This document shows positions 55,601 through 64,000 of a stretch of DNA of 64,000 nt, piece after piece; positions within the stretch are counted from its first letter, which is position 1, and each line of letters starts with the position of its first letter. The position numbers and the translations under genes were made by a program. Source of the DNA: Tipula vernalis (lineage: Eukaryota; Arthropoda; Insecta; Diptera; Tipulidae); contig OY282558.1 of NCBI GenBank assembly GCA_958295665.1, positions 37,469,045-37,533,044 of the forward strand. Reading direction: 5' to 3'. A model generated the notes under the pieces. It searched no databases, had not been told where the DNA came from, and saw only the letters and a list, made by a program, of their open reading frames with translations.

Positions 55601-56934
55601 GCTTGCTTCTTTCCGGCAACCGTAACCTTTGTGTTTGTGTAATTTTGTAACCCGGATGAATGTACTGACGAATCGGGGCTCGGTGACTTAGAGTTAACAT
55701 CTTTGTTTACTATGGCATGGTTAATTGCTTGTTGATGGTGACCATTGTTATCATCATGTAAAATTGTATGATGCTTCTCCTTGCATTTAAAACATGTATT
55801 CGTTGATGGACAGTTGCTTGTGGAATGCCCCGCTCTCAAGCAATTGATACACAATTCATGTTTGCTGATGAAGCCTTTTCGTGATTCTAGGCCACATCTC
55901 TGAAATTTGTAGCACTTGTGTAACGGATGTGGCTTATGGCAAAACATGCACTCGATCTTTTCGGTTACTACGTGCGATACCCTTTGAGAACTTTTAACTG
56001 GCTTCGTGGTAATGTTGCAGCTTTCCAACGCGTCACATCTTTGATGGAGAAACTTGATGAAATCATCCACGCTTGGCACATCGATGTTAACAGAATGTAA
56101 TGCCCATTGTTGTTTTGTTCCATCGTCCATTTTGTTGAGTAACAGATGTAAAACCCATGGGTCTCGAGATTGGCATTCTGGCCCTAGAGCTTTTAATCCC
56201 CTAAGCAGTTCATCCGATGTTTCTGTGAGATTTCTTAATGATTTCGATGAAGCACAATGGATAGCCGGCTGATCAAGAAAGGTTTGAATTATGGTGCTTA
56301 CGATCGTACGTTTCTTGTCGTAGCGTTGTTTCAACTTGTCCCATGCTTCTACATAACTGGCATCAGTAATTAAAAAATGGTTTATTAGTCGAGCCGCGCT
56401 TCCTTGAAGCAGTCCCTTCAGCAGCTGGAACTTGTGAACACGTGATATTGAATCGTTCTTATGTACAGTAGCCTCGAACATATCCTTGAAAGACGGCCAT
56501 TGTGTGTACTCTCCATTAAATGGCGGAATATTTATTCTCGGCAGCTTGATTTCGTTGCTTTGACTCATCGTTTTGTTGTGCAATGATTCGAAATATGACT
56601 TTTGTTGCGAGTACATATTGCTTAAAGTGGCATTTAAATCATCGTTATTAGATTGTTCAATTGGCCTCCGCTTCCTTAATTCACGCCTCAAAGCTGCTTG
56701 AGTAGTAAAAAACTTGGTTTCGAATTCATCCGCCTTCGAGGTTTGCTGCGGGATCAGGAGTAAGTCGTCTTCAATGCCATAAAATTCCTCCCACCATGAC
56801 TCAAGTTTCTGTAGCCTTGATTCGATCTCTTCAGTCTCCGTTTGGTCATCAATATTATCAACGAATGTGGCCGCCTTAGTTAGAGAACCTAAGACGCGAC
56901 CACGTTTCTGCACAAGTTTACTTTCGGTAGCCAT
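52606..56934 (-). CDS. BEL/Pao gag-pol polyprotein, 1442 aa, in-frame deletion in the integrase
   Basis: One uninterrupted frame starts MATESKLVQKRGRVLGSLTK at 56934. Domains in order: DUF1759-type gag (IPPFNGEYTQWPSFKDMFEA near 135); zinc knuckles near 345-395 (CINCLRAGHSTSNC, CFKCKEKHHTILH); aspartic protease near 470 (ALLDSGSESTFITDA); reverse transcriptase about 710-950 (VVFDGSCKSSSGLS, FVADIEKMYRQV, catalytic FYVDDLLSG near 878); and RNase H near 1060 (GFCDASEKAYSAVVYAR, AWTDSNIVLAWL). At residue ~1207 the text jumps from EYLQKSAYFWP directly to NSDNATNFVGARRKL. The HHCC zinc domain and first catalytic Asp of the integrase are missing, while the second Asp (SDN) and the Glu (GGLWEAGVKS) remain, followed by the usual C terminus. 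Full-length relatives are several hundred residues longer. The frame is still open, so gag, protease and RT could be made. Confidence 0.92.
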   Translation of the reverse strand: MATESKLVQKRGRVLGSLTKAATFVDNIDDQTETEEIESRLQKLESWWEEFYGIEDDLLLIPQQTSKADEFETKFFTTQAALRRELRKRRPIEQSNNDDLNATLSNMYSQQKSYFESLHNKTMSQSNEIKLPRINIPPFNGEYTQWPSFKDMFEATVHKNDSISRVHKFQLLKGLLQGSAARLINHFLITDASYVEAWDKLKQRYDKKRTIVSTIIQTFLDQPAIHCASSKSLRNLTETSDELLRGLKALGPECQSRDPWVLHLLLNKMDDGTKQQWALHSVNIDVPSVDDFIKFLHQRCDALESCNITTKPVKSSQRVSHVVTEKIECMFCHKPHPLHKCYKFQRCGLESRKGFISKHELCINCLRAGHSTSNCPSTNTCFKCKEKHHTILHDDNNGHHQQAINHAIVNKDVNSKSPSPDSSVHSSGLQNYTNTKVTVAGKKQAILPTVIVSTKDMLGNIHNVRALLDSGSESTFITDALTKKLGLKRNHAYITVNGLASVSAGRTKGQVNLKLSSRYDATKFVVVDALVLSKLTNYLPSQTTILQEYSEDQLNGICLADPRFYEPNSIDMILGIDVFYEIVHERRRLLQPNLHLIDSTFGWIVAGSSEQNQNYTTECCYLIQKDDGDIGQLLQRFWEVEEISADTPISHDKCEEHFSNTHQFVDGRYVVELPIKDNFEHLGNSLKAPTTRMIAMERKFKKDVQLREEHTKFMREYLKLGHMTRISYRELVSEKGKAYYLPHHAVFKQGITSKKLRVVFDGSCKSSSGLSLSDVLMTGPTIQDDLFSILTRFRKHKVAFVADIEKMYRQVAVHTKHQNYQRIVWREDSSSEMQHFKLKTVTYGLTCSAYLAIRSLHQAANDAKQLSPNLAITIKSDFYVDDLLSGCDNVPEAITMFHELSTTLSHAGFSLRQWSSNSPDFLSEIPLEKQGKDCILFEESGLYVKTLGVCWLTSEDAFTFNVPQLYCEPSTKRQLLSECGKIFDPLGWLSPATVTFKILLQSLWLTKIGWDDTLPDDINQTWCAARNNLTCLSGIRIPRYLQMQTACRFQLHGFCDASEKAYSAVVYARSTNSNGESSVHLIAAKTKVSPLKQLSIPRLELCGAVLLTKLLNKVAVIFEAPADSVYAWTDSNIVLAWLSDVPRKWNCFVANRTSYIMDKIPASNWQHVPTKLNPADCASRGLSPKQLAHHKIWWNGPEYLQKSAYFWPNSDNATNFVGARRKLGEFFAIVASQSHNEKVSAYLGTEKIEWHTIPPSAPHFGGLWEAGVKSIKTHIHRVLGESAPTFEEMQTLLVQIEAIVNSRPLTPMNDDPDDLRILTPGHFLIGSSLLEVPDKGTNDVMLKLNERWELLQNMSRGFWKRWYLEYLSMLQKRSKWQHQQQNIKEGELVLIKEDNAASLAWARGRVIKVHPGQDGKVRVVTLKTSTGELKRPVTKLCKLNIQ

Positions 56935-57288
56935 TTTTGCACAACACCTTAATTCGCGATATTAACGGAATGCACAAACACTGTTTTTATAATAGTTCAC
57001 GTTAGTTAGACTGCCTTTTTTTTTATAATCTTTAAAAGGTTTTATTATTTCACTATTTGCAATATAGTTCACTTTTAAAATAATTAATTCACTTGATATC
57101 AAAATTCACTTATTATAGCTTATATTATTTGTAGATAATAAATTTGAGAATTATTGTAAAATAAAAATTAAATATTGTAGCGTAGTAACTTAAATTTGAT
57201 AAAAGCGTTGGTAGTGGTAAAGCACTTCCTCTTCTAAGATGTATTAACGAAGGGAAGTTTATATAATTCCACGTGCCCGGCTTTTAAA

Positions 57289-57305
57289 TCCGGCTCGAAG
57301 GACCA
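57289..57305 (-). promoter_or_regulatory. BEL primer-binding site, complementary to tRNA-Tyr 3' end
   Basis: Directly inside the 5' LTR, the minus strand starts TGGTCCTTCGAGCCGGA. The plus strand TCCGGCTCGAAGGACCA equals the 3' end of insect tRNA-Tyr plus CCA as I remember it (17 nt). No spacer separates it from the LTR. Confidence 0.75.
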
Positions 57306-58130
57306 TGTTAAACTCGCAAATCACTTTGTAGATTAATACCGTGCCACAATTCATAAACGAACGGCAATTCGTACCCCGATAACCAATTTGAGAAGATTGA
57401 AGTCGATCGCAATGGTAGAAAATGCAGCAGTTAAATTATCCAATGACTTGGAGTAAAATAAAATCACCAAATGGCTGACAAATTTTATTTATTATAAGAT
57501 AAATTACGTGTAACAAAATTGATGTTATCGCTTCCACGGTTGATGATAAAGAGAATGATTATATTTTATTTTAGCTTTAAGAAGTAGTTTACAATAGTTT
57601 TTAATTCATTTAATTCCCAATAGAGGGTTAAAGCTCATTAATAAGCTTTTAATCCATAAACATGAAACGTACTAATTATTCTAATTGAGCTCCGCAAATT
57701 ACTACTATCTTCATAAATGTTAATCAATTACAGAATTGTCAAATGCCATTTGTTTACAAATACAATAATATGGTAAGAATTTTTTATAATTAAATTTTAT
57801 ATAAATTAATGGATTAATTATGTATTTCAGGTTACAAGATTTAAAATGAATAATGAAATGAATAAGTATAATTACTAAAAAGTTAACAAGATAAGTATTA
57901 AATATTTTATGATTAGAAATTAAAAGCTAATAAAAATGATAAATTTTACTGTATTTTAGGTGACAACAAATTCAAGTTCAAGGCTAAGTATTTAAAAATT
58001 GTGTTGTTGTGATTAATTTGATTGATGTTTGTTTGTGTTTTGCAGATGTGAATTCATTATTATCAGGAAGAGTTCTTCTGCGATGCGATGGATGACTTCA
58101 ACAATAATTATAATATGTTGTGTTGCAACA
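57306..58130 (-). repeat. BEL 5' LTR (825 bp)
   Basis: Upstream LTR in element orientation, bounded TGTTGCAA...GTTTAACA on the minus strand. Its outer end abuts AATAG, the target duplication. It should hold the promoter. It contains CTAAAATACAG and a TATAATTA-rich tract, but I could not single out a TATA box. Confidence 0.93.
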
Positions 58131-60553
58131 AATAGAGCTGGCACAATCTTATACAACGAAATGTTAGATAGTAAATTTGTTATTAAATTTCCAAGTTCTC
58201 CAACACATTTTAATCACAATTCAAAATATGGATCTACTCTGGACATAGCTCTGACAAATTGCCCATAATTCATTCATAATATGAAATCTCGCCCTGATTT
58301 AAGTTCTGACCACCTTCCGGTACATTTTCAATTGGACTGCAATCCCCAATATTATGAGGGTTTTTGTAGATCTAATTATTCTAAGGCAAATTGGCAACTA
58401 TATAAATCATGCATTAATAACAATCTAAATCTAACTAGCGAATCTCCAATTCGAAATATTAAATCATGTAGCGATATAGATGAGCTAGTTGGTAATTTAA
58501 ATAATATCATCTTATCTGCCAAAGATAAGTGCGTGTCATATAATATACCTATATCAAAAAATATTGAATTCAAAATCCCAGAAGCAACCAAAATGTTAAT
58601 TCGGCTTAGAAACACTCGTAGACGCCAATGGCAACGTTCTCGTGATCCTATGTTTAAAACTATTGTTAGAGTTGCATCAACGCATCAAGGCTGAATTTCA
58701 AATTCTGAGAAACAATAAATGGCATAATATGATTGAAGAAATCCAAAATGACCGTAATAAAAATAAAATGTGGGCAGTCAGTAAAAACCTGCGACAACGA
58801 AGTAAACAAATACCCCCCCTTATTTGATAAAGAAAACCATATTTCGATTACTAATATTGAAAAATGTGAATCCTTCGCAGCACAATTTGCTGCAATTCAC
58901 AATAAAGACAATCACAATCAATCTACTTTTGCCCAACATATATCTTCAGAAGTCAATAGTTTTCTATCTACTCATGCCGGATTGTTATCGTCCCATGAAT
59001 TTGATATGACAACTCCTAAAGAGATAAAGCAAATCATCAGATCTATCAAGCCACGTAAATCTCCTGGGTATGATACAATAAATGGTATATTAATTAAGAA
59101 CCTTCCTATAAAAGGGCATATATTTATTTCTTATTTATTTAACGCTTGTATGAAATTCTCTTATTTTTCCAAACATTGGAAAATGGCAAAAGTTATACCA
59201 ATTTTAAAACCCGGAAAAGATAAATCTAAACTATCCAGCGACCAATAAGCCTATTAAATTTACTTTGAAAAATTTTCGAAATACTTCTCAAAATTCGTTG
59301 TAACGAATTTATTAAAATTAAAAATATCCTACCAGATGAACAATTCGGCTTTCGTGATGAGATTTCAGCTCAACATCAGGTGCTTCGCATTTATCAACAT
59401 GTCAGATCTGCATTCAACCAAAAACAATCGACGGGTCTTATCCTATTTGGCATTGAAAAAGCATTCGATCGTGTTTGGCACATGGGACTTATTTACAAAC
59501 TAATTCAATTTAATTTCCCAATTTATCTCATTAAAATCATTTATAATTATCTCAATGAAAGACGGTTTTTCGTCTATATGTCTAATGAGAAATCGAATGT
59601 ACATCACATTGATGCAGGTGTTCCTCAAGGGGCCGTTCTATCACCAACTCTTTATAATATGTACATGGCAGATATTGGGAAATTTTTTTCAAATATCCAT
59701 TTTGCCCAATATGCCGATGATACAGCAATCTTTACGTCATCTACCGATCCCAATATCGTAATAAATAACTTACAAATTAACATGAATACATTATCTAGCT
59801 ATTGTGCTCAATGGGATATCAAATTAAACCCGTCCAAAACCCAAGCAATATTTTTTACCCGGAGGAGAGCAACTAGATTTTTACCTGGGGGTCTTCACGT
59901 GATAGTAGATGACACTCCTATTGAATGGTGTAAAAAAGTCAAATACCTAGGCCTCTGGTTTGATCAAAAAATGTTATTTCAAAATCATATTGAACATACA
60001 ATTGAAAGAGCACAAAAATTAACCAGAATTTTATATCCATTATTATGCCGTAACTCAAAATTATCTGAGAATAATAAACTCCTAATTTACAAAATGATAA
60101 TTAGGGCAACAATCACGTATGGTAGCCAAATCTGGAGCCAAGCAGCCTATACACATAAAAAGAGATTACAGATTGTACAGAACCGTTGTTTGAAAATTAT
60201 AAGAAATCTCCCCCGCAGATATCCAACAATCGACTTGCACACTAAATGCAATATTGAGACTTTATCAACTTATATTTCCAGATTAAACCAAAAATTCTCT
60301 ATGTCATGTTTATATTCGGGAAACACTTTAATTAGAAATTTGATTTCTTAACTTTTCATGTTTATTATTTATTGTTTTTGTTTTAAATTATATACAGTAA
60401 GGTTTTTCTAAATAAAATTTTTCCTTAAATACTTTCTCTCTAATTTACAAAATATTTTAAATTATAAAATAAATAAATAAAATTTTAATGTAAATAATTT
60501 AACTAAGTTGTACGTAATGTTAAATTACAGAGCTCTAAAAATGTTTTATAATA

Positions 60554-60554
<1 letters not shown>

Positions 60555-60586
<32 letters not shown>
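60555..60586 (+). repeat. Poly-A tail of the Jockey LINE
   Basis: A run of about 32 A merges with the first A bases of the target duplication. It marks the 3' end of the retrotransposed copy. Confidence 0.9.
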
Positions 60587-60587
<1 letters not shown>

Positions 60588-61218
60588 CATCATTTAGTTT
60601 TGCATTATTGTTATATTATTCACAAAATGGGTGCATTGACTAACTTGTGGACAATGCGATATGAGGGCAAACACTCTACATTTAAACAAATTGCGAGAAC
60701 AACACGTAATTTCAAAAACATTACTAAACTTTTATCTTTAAAACATCAACAAATAAACTACGTTAACTACGAAAACTATAAATTTAATACCGAATTATTA
60801 TTGAGAATTGAAAAGCGCATTATATTTAGTATTTTAAATTTAAATTTAGAATACGTTAAAATTAACTTAAATTTTGATTTGAATGAGGAAATAAATGTTC
60901 TTAAAGAAATTAAACATGGAAATTTATATAAAAAAAAAAATTATTATATGTATTACAAAAATGGACCCATTGAATTTGGGCCTACCAGTATTTGGTTCAA
61001 TTGAATATATTATTGAAAACAAAGATCAAATTTATATTTTTTATAGTTTACTTGTTATAATTTGTTTTGACTATAATTTAAATGCATATGAAACTAAACT
61101 TAGTAACGAATTACATGCTATTAATTTATACTCTTTAGAATTTAAGCAGCCATTCGAATTTATTTATAATGCAGAAAGTTTAAATAAGTTTATAGTTCCT
61201 AAACATGAAATTATTTAA

Positions 61219-61760
61219 ATAGAATAAGAAAAATTATTAAAAATTATATTAAATAATTATATAAATAAATAAATAAATAAAATAAATTAAAAGAACAACA
61301 AAAAATTTAAAATGAATTTATTATTTATAATCCAAAATATTGATTCTATTCACCCCTTTAAAATGGTTTCATGATATCCGAATGGTTGAAGAAAACAAAT
61401 CCTTAATTCGTGTAATTTTACGTTTAAAAAAATGTTTTTATTTTATCCCATATTCGTTAATTATTATATGCAAAAAGATATATAAAAAAACTTTATTAGC
61501 ATTGAACATATTTATCCGTCTGGTGTATAACAAGAAAATCCTAAAAACGCGAATTTTATTTTTTTAAAGTAAATCATTTCATCCTAAAAAAGTGAATGTC
61601 CGCTAAAATTAGTACACCGTTTGGATAAAATATAATATTATCCGATCGGTGGGATATTATTTGACACCGATTCGGAGTCATGAGAACCCCGTTTTTTTTT
61701 CTGTCATGAGAACCCTGTTTTTTGACCCTATAGGGTTCACCAATTATTTTATTACGAATG
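61219..61760. other. 3' region of copy D with repeated ACACCG motifs
   Basis: After the gene 2 stop come an AAAT-type simple repeat (61260-61282) and then ACACCGTTTGG (61614), CCGATCGGTGG (61641) and ACACCGATTCGG (61661). A doubled GTCATGAGAACCC(C/T) (61678 and 61703) follows. The same motif family stands at the left edge of copy D. Confidence 0.5.
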
Positions 61761-62786
61761 GTTAAACACTTGATCTATCTATTCACTGAAATTAGAAAGG
61801 TAATTTCAAACCAGGTATGTCTGTTACCATCAATCGTTGGAGCTTATTTTACGGCTTCATAAATTTTTAATGATTTTACTTGAATATTGAATTTTTTGTT
61901 GTCTTAGTAATACATTTAATTGTTCCATTTTATTATGTTGCAAATTCAATATTTTTAATCTTTCTTAATCTGTCCCACTATGGATATTGGAGATATACGA
62001 CATTTATCCTTTTTCAACAATAATTAAATGAATCAATCTCTAGTTGTATATCAAAATGAACTAACCCATTGCCGTAATGGTTCACCCTTTATAATACGCA
62101 AGTACAACAAAATTACATTCATCTACTGTACCATCAAATATCATTAAAAAAAATTGTTTATTTATTTACCTTACCCTGAAAACTCAAAGTTTTTTTTTAT
62201 TGTTTATAAAATATAAACTTTCACGGAAACAAATTATAAAAAGTACAAATAAAAACTTTGCTGTTGTTATGTTTTCTCCATCTGTGTCGAATTTTTCATG
62301 AAATTCAATAAAGTTGACAAGTGAACGTTATTTTACCAAAATAAAAAAAAACGCTATGATTATTTCCGGATTTATTTTTATTGTAACTTCACAGACAACT
62401 ACAAAAAAAAAACTTGTCGTGTCTCCTCGAAGGTATATAATATTTATGACAATACGGAGACCAACTAAAAAAAAATGAAAACGAAAGTCACCCACGTTTA
62501 ATTTTTGTCTGAATTCATTGAAATCGGGATGTTGGAACGAAATGCTTGTCAATTTCAAATTAAATTTGACAAGACCATGAAATAAAATTTAACTTTCCCA
62601 ATTTTTGTTTTTACCGGTGAATCAACGTTTTTATGGGGGAAGAATGATTCAAGTTTATTATAAAAAGTTGCTTGTTAATTTATACAGATATACGTCTATA
62701 TTACACTCGAGTACGGCTCTACACTGAGACTAGAAACAGCGTAGTGAAATGCGATCCCATAATATTTATACAACGAAACAAGTTTC

Positions 62787-62789
<3 letters not shown>
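61761..62789. other. Gene-free stretch
   Basis: AT-rich; no supported frames or repeats. Confidence 0.4.

Positions 62790-62790
<1 letters not shown>

Positions 62791-62878
<88 letters not shown>
62791..62878. repeat. (TA)n microsatellite, ~44 units
   Basis: Uninterrupted alternating TA/AT for close to 90 bases. The long Ile-Tyr frames on both strands around it are artefacts of this run. Confidence 0.95.
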
Positions 62879-62881
<3 letters not shown>

Positions 62882-64000
62882 CATAATATACATATGTATA
62901 TGGATATTAAACAGTGATTACTACATGTCACACTTTATATACTATACATTTTGATTACAAACTAAATTGTAACTGACGTTTATGTTTTTGTCTCAAAACA
63001 TTAATTTTTGCTTAATACAGGATTACCTGTCATACGTTTGAACATGATATCATCTCAACCGCATATATCTACATCTACATAAAGTACAATAATATTCACG
63101 GTACTAGAGAAGCGAAAAGATGTTTTAAATTAAAAATCACATTAGAAAATTTCGGTTTTATTGCGTCTGCTCTTAAAAACGAGTATACACTCATGGGGTT
63201 TTGATAAATGATAAGATAACATAAAAATCAACGGGGAAAATTATATAACGCAAAAATTATTAATATATGATGAGTGGTGGTGTAATAAAAATAACGGTAG
63301 GTGGAAAATTTTATGTAATTTCACCTAAATACATATACAAATCTTTCAATTTAGTTCTCAAGTGGCTTTATATAAAAATAAAAAGCTAAACGATAGTTTA
63401 TATTTAATTAAAACAGTATTAACATTAAACTAACATTAACTTCTGTACCCCCAATTGATTAGAGATTTTGTTTCAGCAACAACCCTGACAAAGGTTCTCT
63501 GATTAACTCGTGTAAAACATAAAAAATACCGGAAATTAGTTCGTTTTCTTCCCAAACGTACAATAAAAGAAATATTAGGATTAGCTAAAGGTATTTATAA
63601 AATTGAAGGACATAATTAAAGTATGTTTATGTACATAGAAGAAAATTGAGGGGGTGTGATGAATGAAGATCGAAATCGTAAAACTGTTAGTTTAATTGGA
63701 TTCATTGGAAAAATACAATTGTTCGTGTTTATTTGTGTAAAAATCCCGGAAGTTTTAGCAGAGCCAATTAACACATTAGAATTTGTACGCAATTTTTTCC
63801 CTCGTAAATTCAATTCCGTTGTGAGATAATCATCATAAACAACAAACAACTAACAACAATTTATCACGTAATACATACAAGCCATCTTATGTTGATAAAG
63901 AAGATTTACGCAATTCCTAGAATATTTGTTTTTGTCGTTCTTTCGTTATCCATATTGCTTTAGATTTAGAATAATCATAAGCAGTTAATATCTAGCGGGC
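62879..64000. other. Gene-free stretch at the window end
   Basis: AT-rich sequence without recognisable frame, RNA gene or repeat. Confidence 0.4.

Larger units (their letters stand above)
51750..58130 (-). mobile_element. BEL/Pao LTR retrotransposon inserted in the Jockey ORF2
   Basis: Two 825-bp LTRs (51750-52574 and 57306-58130) begin TGTTAAACTC and end TTGCAACA in window orientation, and no difference was seen between them on reading. Target duplication AATAG at 51745-51749 and 58131-58135. The element reads on the minus strand: 5' LTR, tRNA-Tyr-like primer site, one long gag-pol frame, a short purine tract, 3' LTR. Near-identical LTRs mean a young insertion, younger than the Jockey that contains it. 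The coding region carries an in-frame deletion, so this copy cannot supply a full integrase. Confidence 0.95.
51259..60351 (+). pseudogene. Jockey ORF2 (endonuclease and reverse transcriptase), split by BEL and frameshifted
   Basis: The part left of the BEL insertion (51259-51749) encodes the endonuclease: IFIWNAQSIKNKANETFSYM, AIISETWLKDD, FILGGDLNAKHPHWNCYRNN. It resumes at 58131 with the expected AGTILYNEML and SKYGSTLDIALTNCP, then hits TAA at 58266. The same frame continues (DLSSDHLPVHFQLDCNP) until another break near 58690. Later pieces in shifted frames carry IRSIKPRKSPGYDTINGILI, the RT fingers and palm from 59380 (GIEKAFDRVWHMGLIYKLI, GVPQGAVLSPTLYNMYMADI, QYADDTAIFTSS) and the C terminus TYGSQIWSQAA...NRCLKIIRNLPRRYPT. 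At least three disruptions are independent of the BEL insertion. Confidence 0.85.
49757..60583 (+). mobile_element. Jockey-clade LINE inserted in copy D gene 2, itself split by a BEL element
   Basis: Flanked by a 15-bp direct repeat AAAGCATCATTTAGT (49742-49756 and 60584-60598). The 5' end is CAGTTCTCTACC and the 3' end a run of A from about 60555. Removing the BEL insertion (51750-58130 plus one 5-bp duplication) leaves about 4.44 kb, the usual full length of Jockey elements with ORF1 and ORF2. ORF1 is open, while ORF2 carries several stops and frameshifts, so this copy was inactive or decaying before or after the BEL arrived. Confidence 0.9.
48875..61218 (+). pseudogene. Copy D gene 2: C2H2/DVMHD transposase remnant, split by a Jockey LINE
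   Basis: The 5' third, including the fingers, is deleted. The frame resumes at NIHLIALCHYADVKQYGYDA (48896), followed by LSHHNLSANVLYGLHES, NYFCRFC, HSVDIMHDILEGIGQYELKI and, after a frameshift at about 49400, ASQFWCLLGYFPILIHDLL and HNIIRKHHLV. There the Jockey element is inserted at 49756/49757. After its tail, gene 2 resumes at 60599 with IIHKMGALTNLWTMRYEGKH, FKQIARTTRNFKNITKLLSL and a C-terminal domain in two frames (to 61004, then 60990-61218 ending FIVPKHEII). The interrupted sentence aligns with copy A residues 310-816. At least two frameshifts besides the insertion make it non-functional. Confidence 0.78.
41573..61700 (+). mobile_element. Copy D of the two-gene element, split by nested insertions
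   Basis: Recognisable pieces in order: 5' region with repeated ACACCG..GGT motifs (41644, 41703, 41809), companion exon 1 (42084), exon 2 broken by the LOA element, exons 47608-48836, a fused gene 2 (48880-49756), the Jockey insertion, gene 2 C terminus (60599-61218), then a 3' region with the same motif (ACACCG at 61614, CCGATCGGTG at 61641, ACACCG at 61661). Without the two direct insertions the element would be about 4.3 kb. The outer limits are my estimate: an imperfect inverted match (CACAAAAAAA..TCG.GGT on the left, its inverse near 61690-61710 on the right, with ATCCCAC inside both). No target duplication was identified. Confidence 0.55.

Noticed and set aside
57289..57305. A tRNA-Tyr gene
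   Set aside because: Only the 17-nt 3' end matches and it abuts an LTR; it is a primer-binding site, not a tRNA gene.
62672..62931. Frames of 81 and 70 codons on both strands
   Set aside because: They are produced by the TA microsatellite (Ile-Tyr repeats), not by a gene.
1..64000. CRISPR arrays, bacterial operons or integrated prokaryotic islands
   Set aside because: Introns, poly-A tails, satellites and eukaryotic transposon families throughout; repeats have no spacer-repeat regularity.

Overview
This window looks like intergenic or intronic DNA of an insect, most probably a fly. It is strongly AT-rich, its introns are about 55-110 nt, and its repeats are typical arthropod families (BEL/Pao, Jockey, LOA/R1-like, Crypton, gypsy-type LTRs). 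One LTR element is primed by a tRNA-Tyr-like site. I see no rRNA or tRNA gene, no CRISPR array and no conserved single-copy host gene. Almost everything that can be named is mobile DNA, in layers of different age.

The dominant theme is a two-gene element present four times: copy A at 2-4195 (+), copy B at 22985-26426 (+), copy C at about 40420-41515 (-) and copy D at about 41573-61700 (+). Where the upstream half is present (A, B, D), gene 1 is a multi-exon 'companion' resembling the vertebrate proteins labelled SAMD3-like. Gene 2 encodes a protein with N-terminal C2H2 fingers, a DVMHD.LEG motif and a GPL..LWTMRFEGKH motif, which I read as a transposase, possibly CACTA/Tnp2-related. Copy A has an open 816-codon gene 2. 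Copy B has kept the companion and both ends of gene 2 but lost its core. Copy C is a fragment. Copy D is internally deleted and riddled with insertions.

Copy D is a nested stack. A LOA-clade LINE (42542-47493, 10-bp target-site duplication) sits in companion exon 2. A Jockey-clade LINE (49757-60583, 15-bp duplication) sits in gene 2. Inside that Jockey lies a BEL/Pao LTR element (51750-58130, two 825-bp LTRs, 5-bp duplication AATAG). The BEL element has an in-frame deletion that removes the front of its integrase.

A second complex spans 27-36.3 kb. A foldback-like element has arms built of ~108-bp tandem units. Its right arm was invaded at 30401 by a DNA transposon with CAAGGCTGGGC ends that encodes a 621-residue DDE-like (DUF7869-like) protein. 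That element is followed by nine ~159-bp satellite units and then by a 379-bp deletion derivative (MITE) of the same transposon. The 8-bp duplications at the four transposon ends are swapped (outer pair ATCATAAT, inner pair TAATTAGG). This is the pattern expected if a circular satellite DNA carrying one copy recombined into another copy.

Smaller items: degenerate LINE pieces (8.7-11.0 kb minus strand; 16.0-17.1 kb plus strand), a pair of inverted gypsy-type solo LTRs (14.2-15.3 kb), inverted arms coding for a MADF domain (15.4-17.7 kb), a Crypton tyrosine-recombinase fragment (19.2-19.5 kb), short hairpin MITEs, a ~62-bp minisatellite (36.8-37.0 kb) and a TA microsatellite (62.8 kb). Long stretches (4.2-8.7, 11.8-13.7, 17.7-19.2, 19.9-22.9, 36.3-40.4 and 61.8-64 kb) hold no gene I can support.
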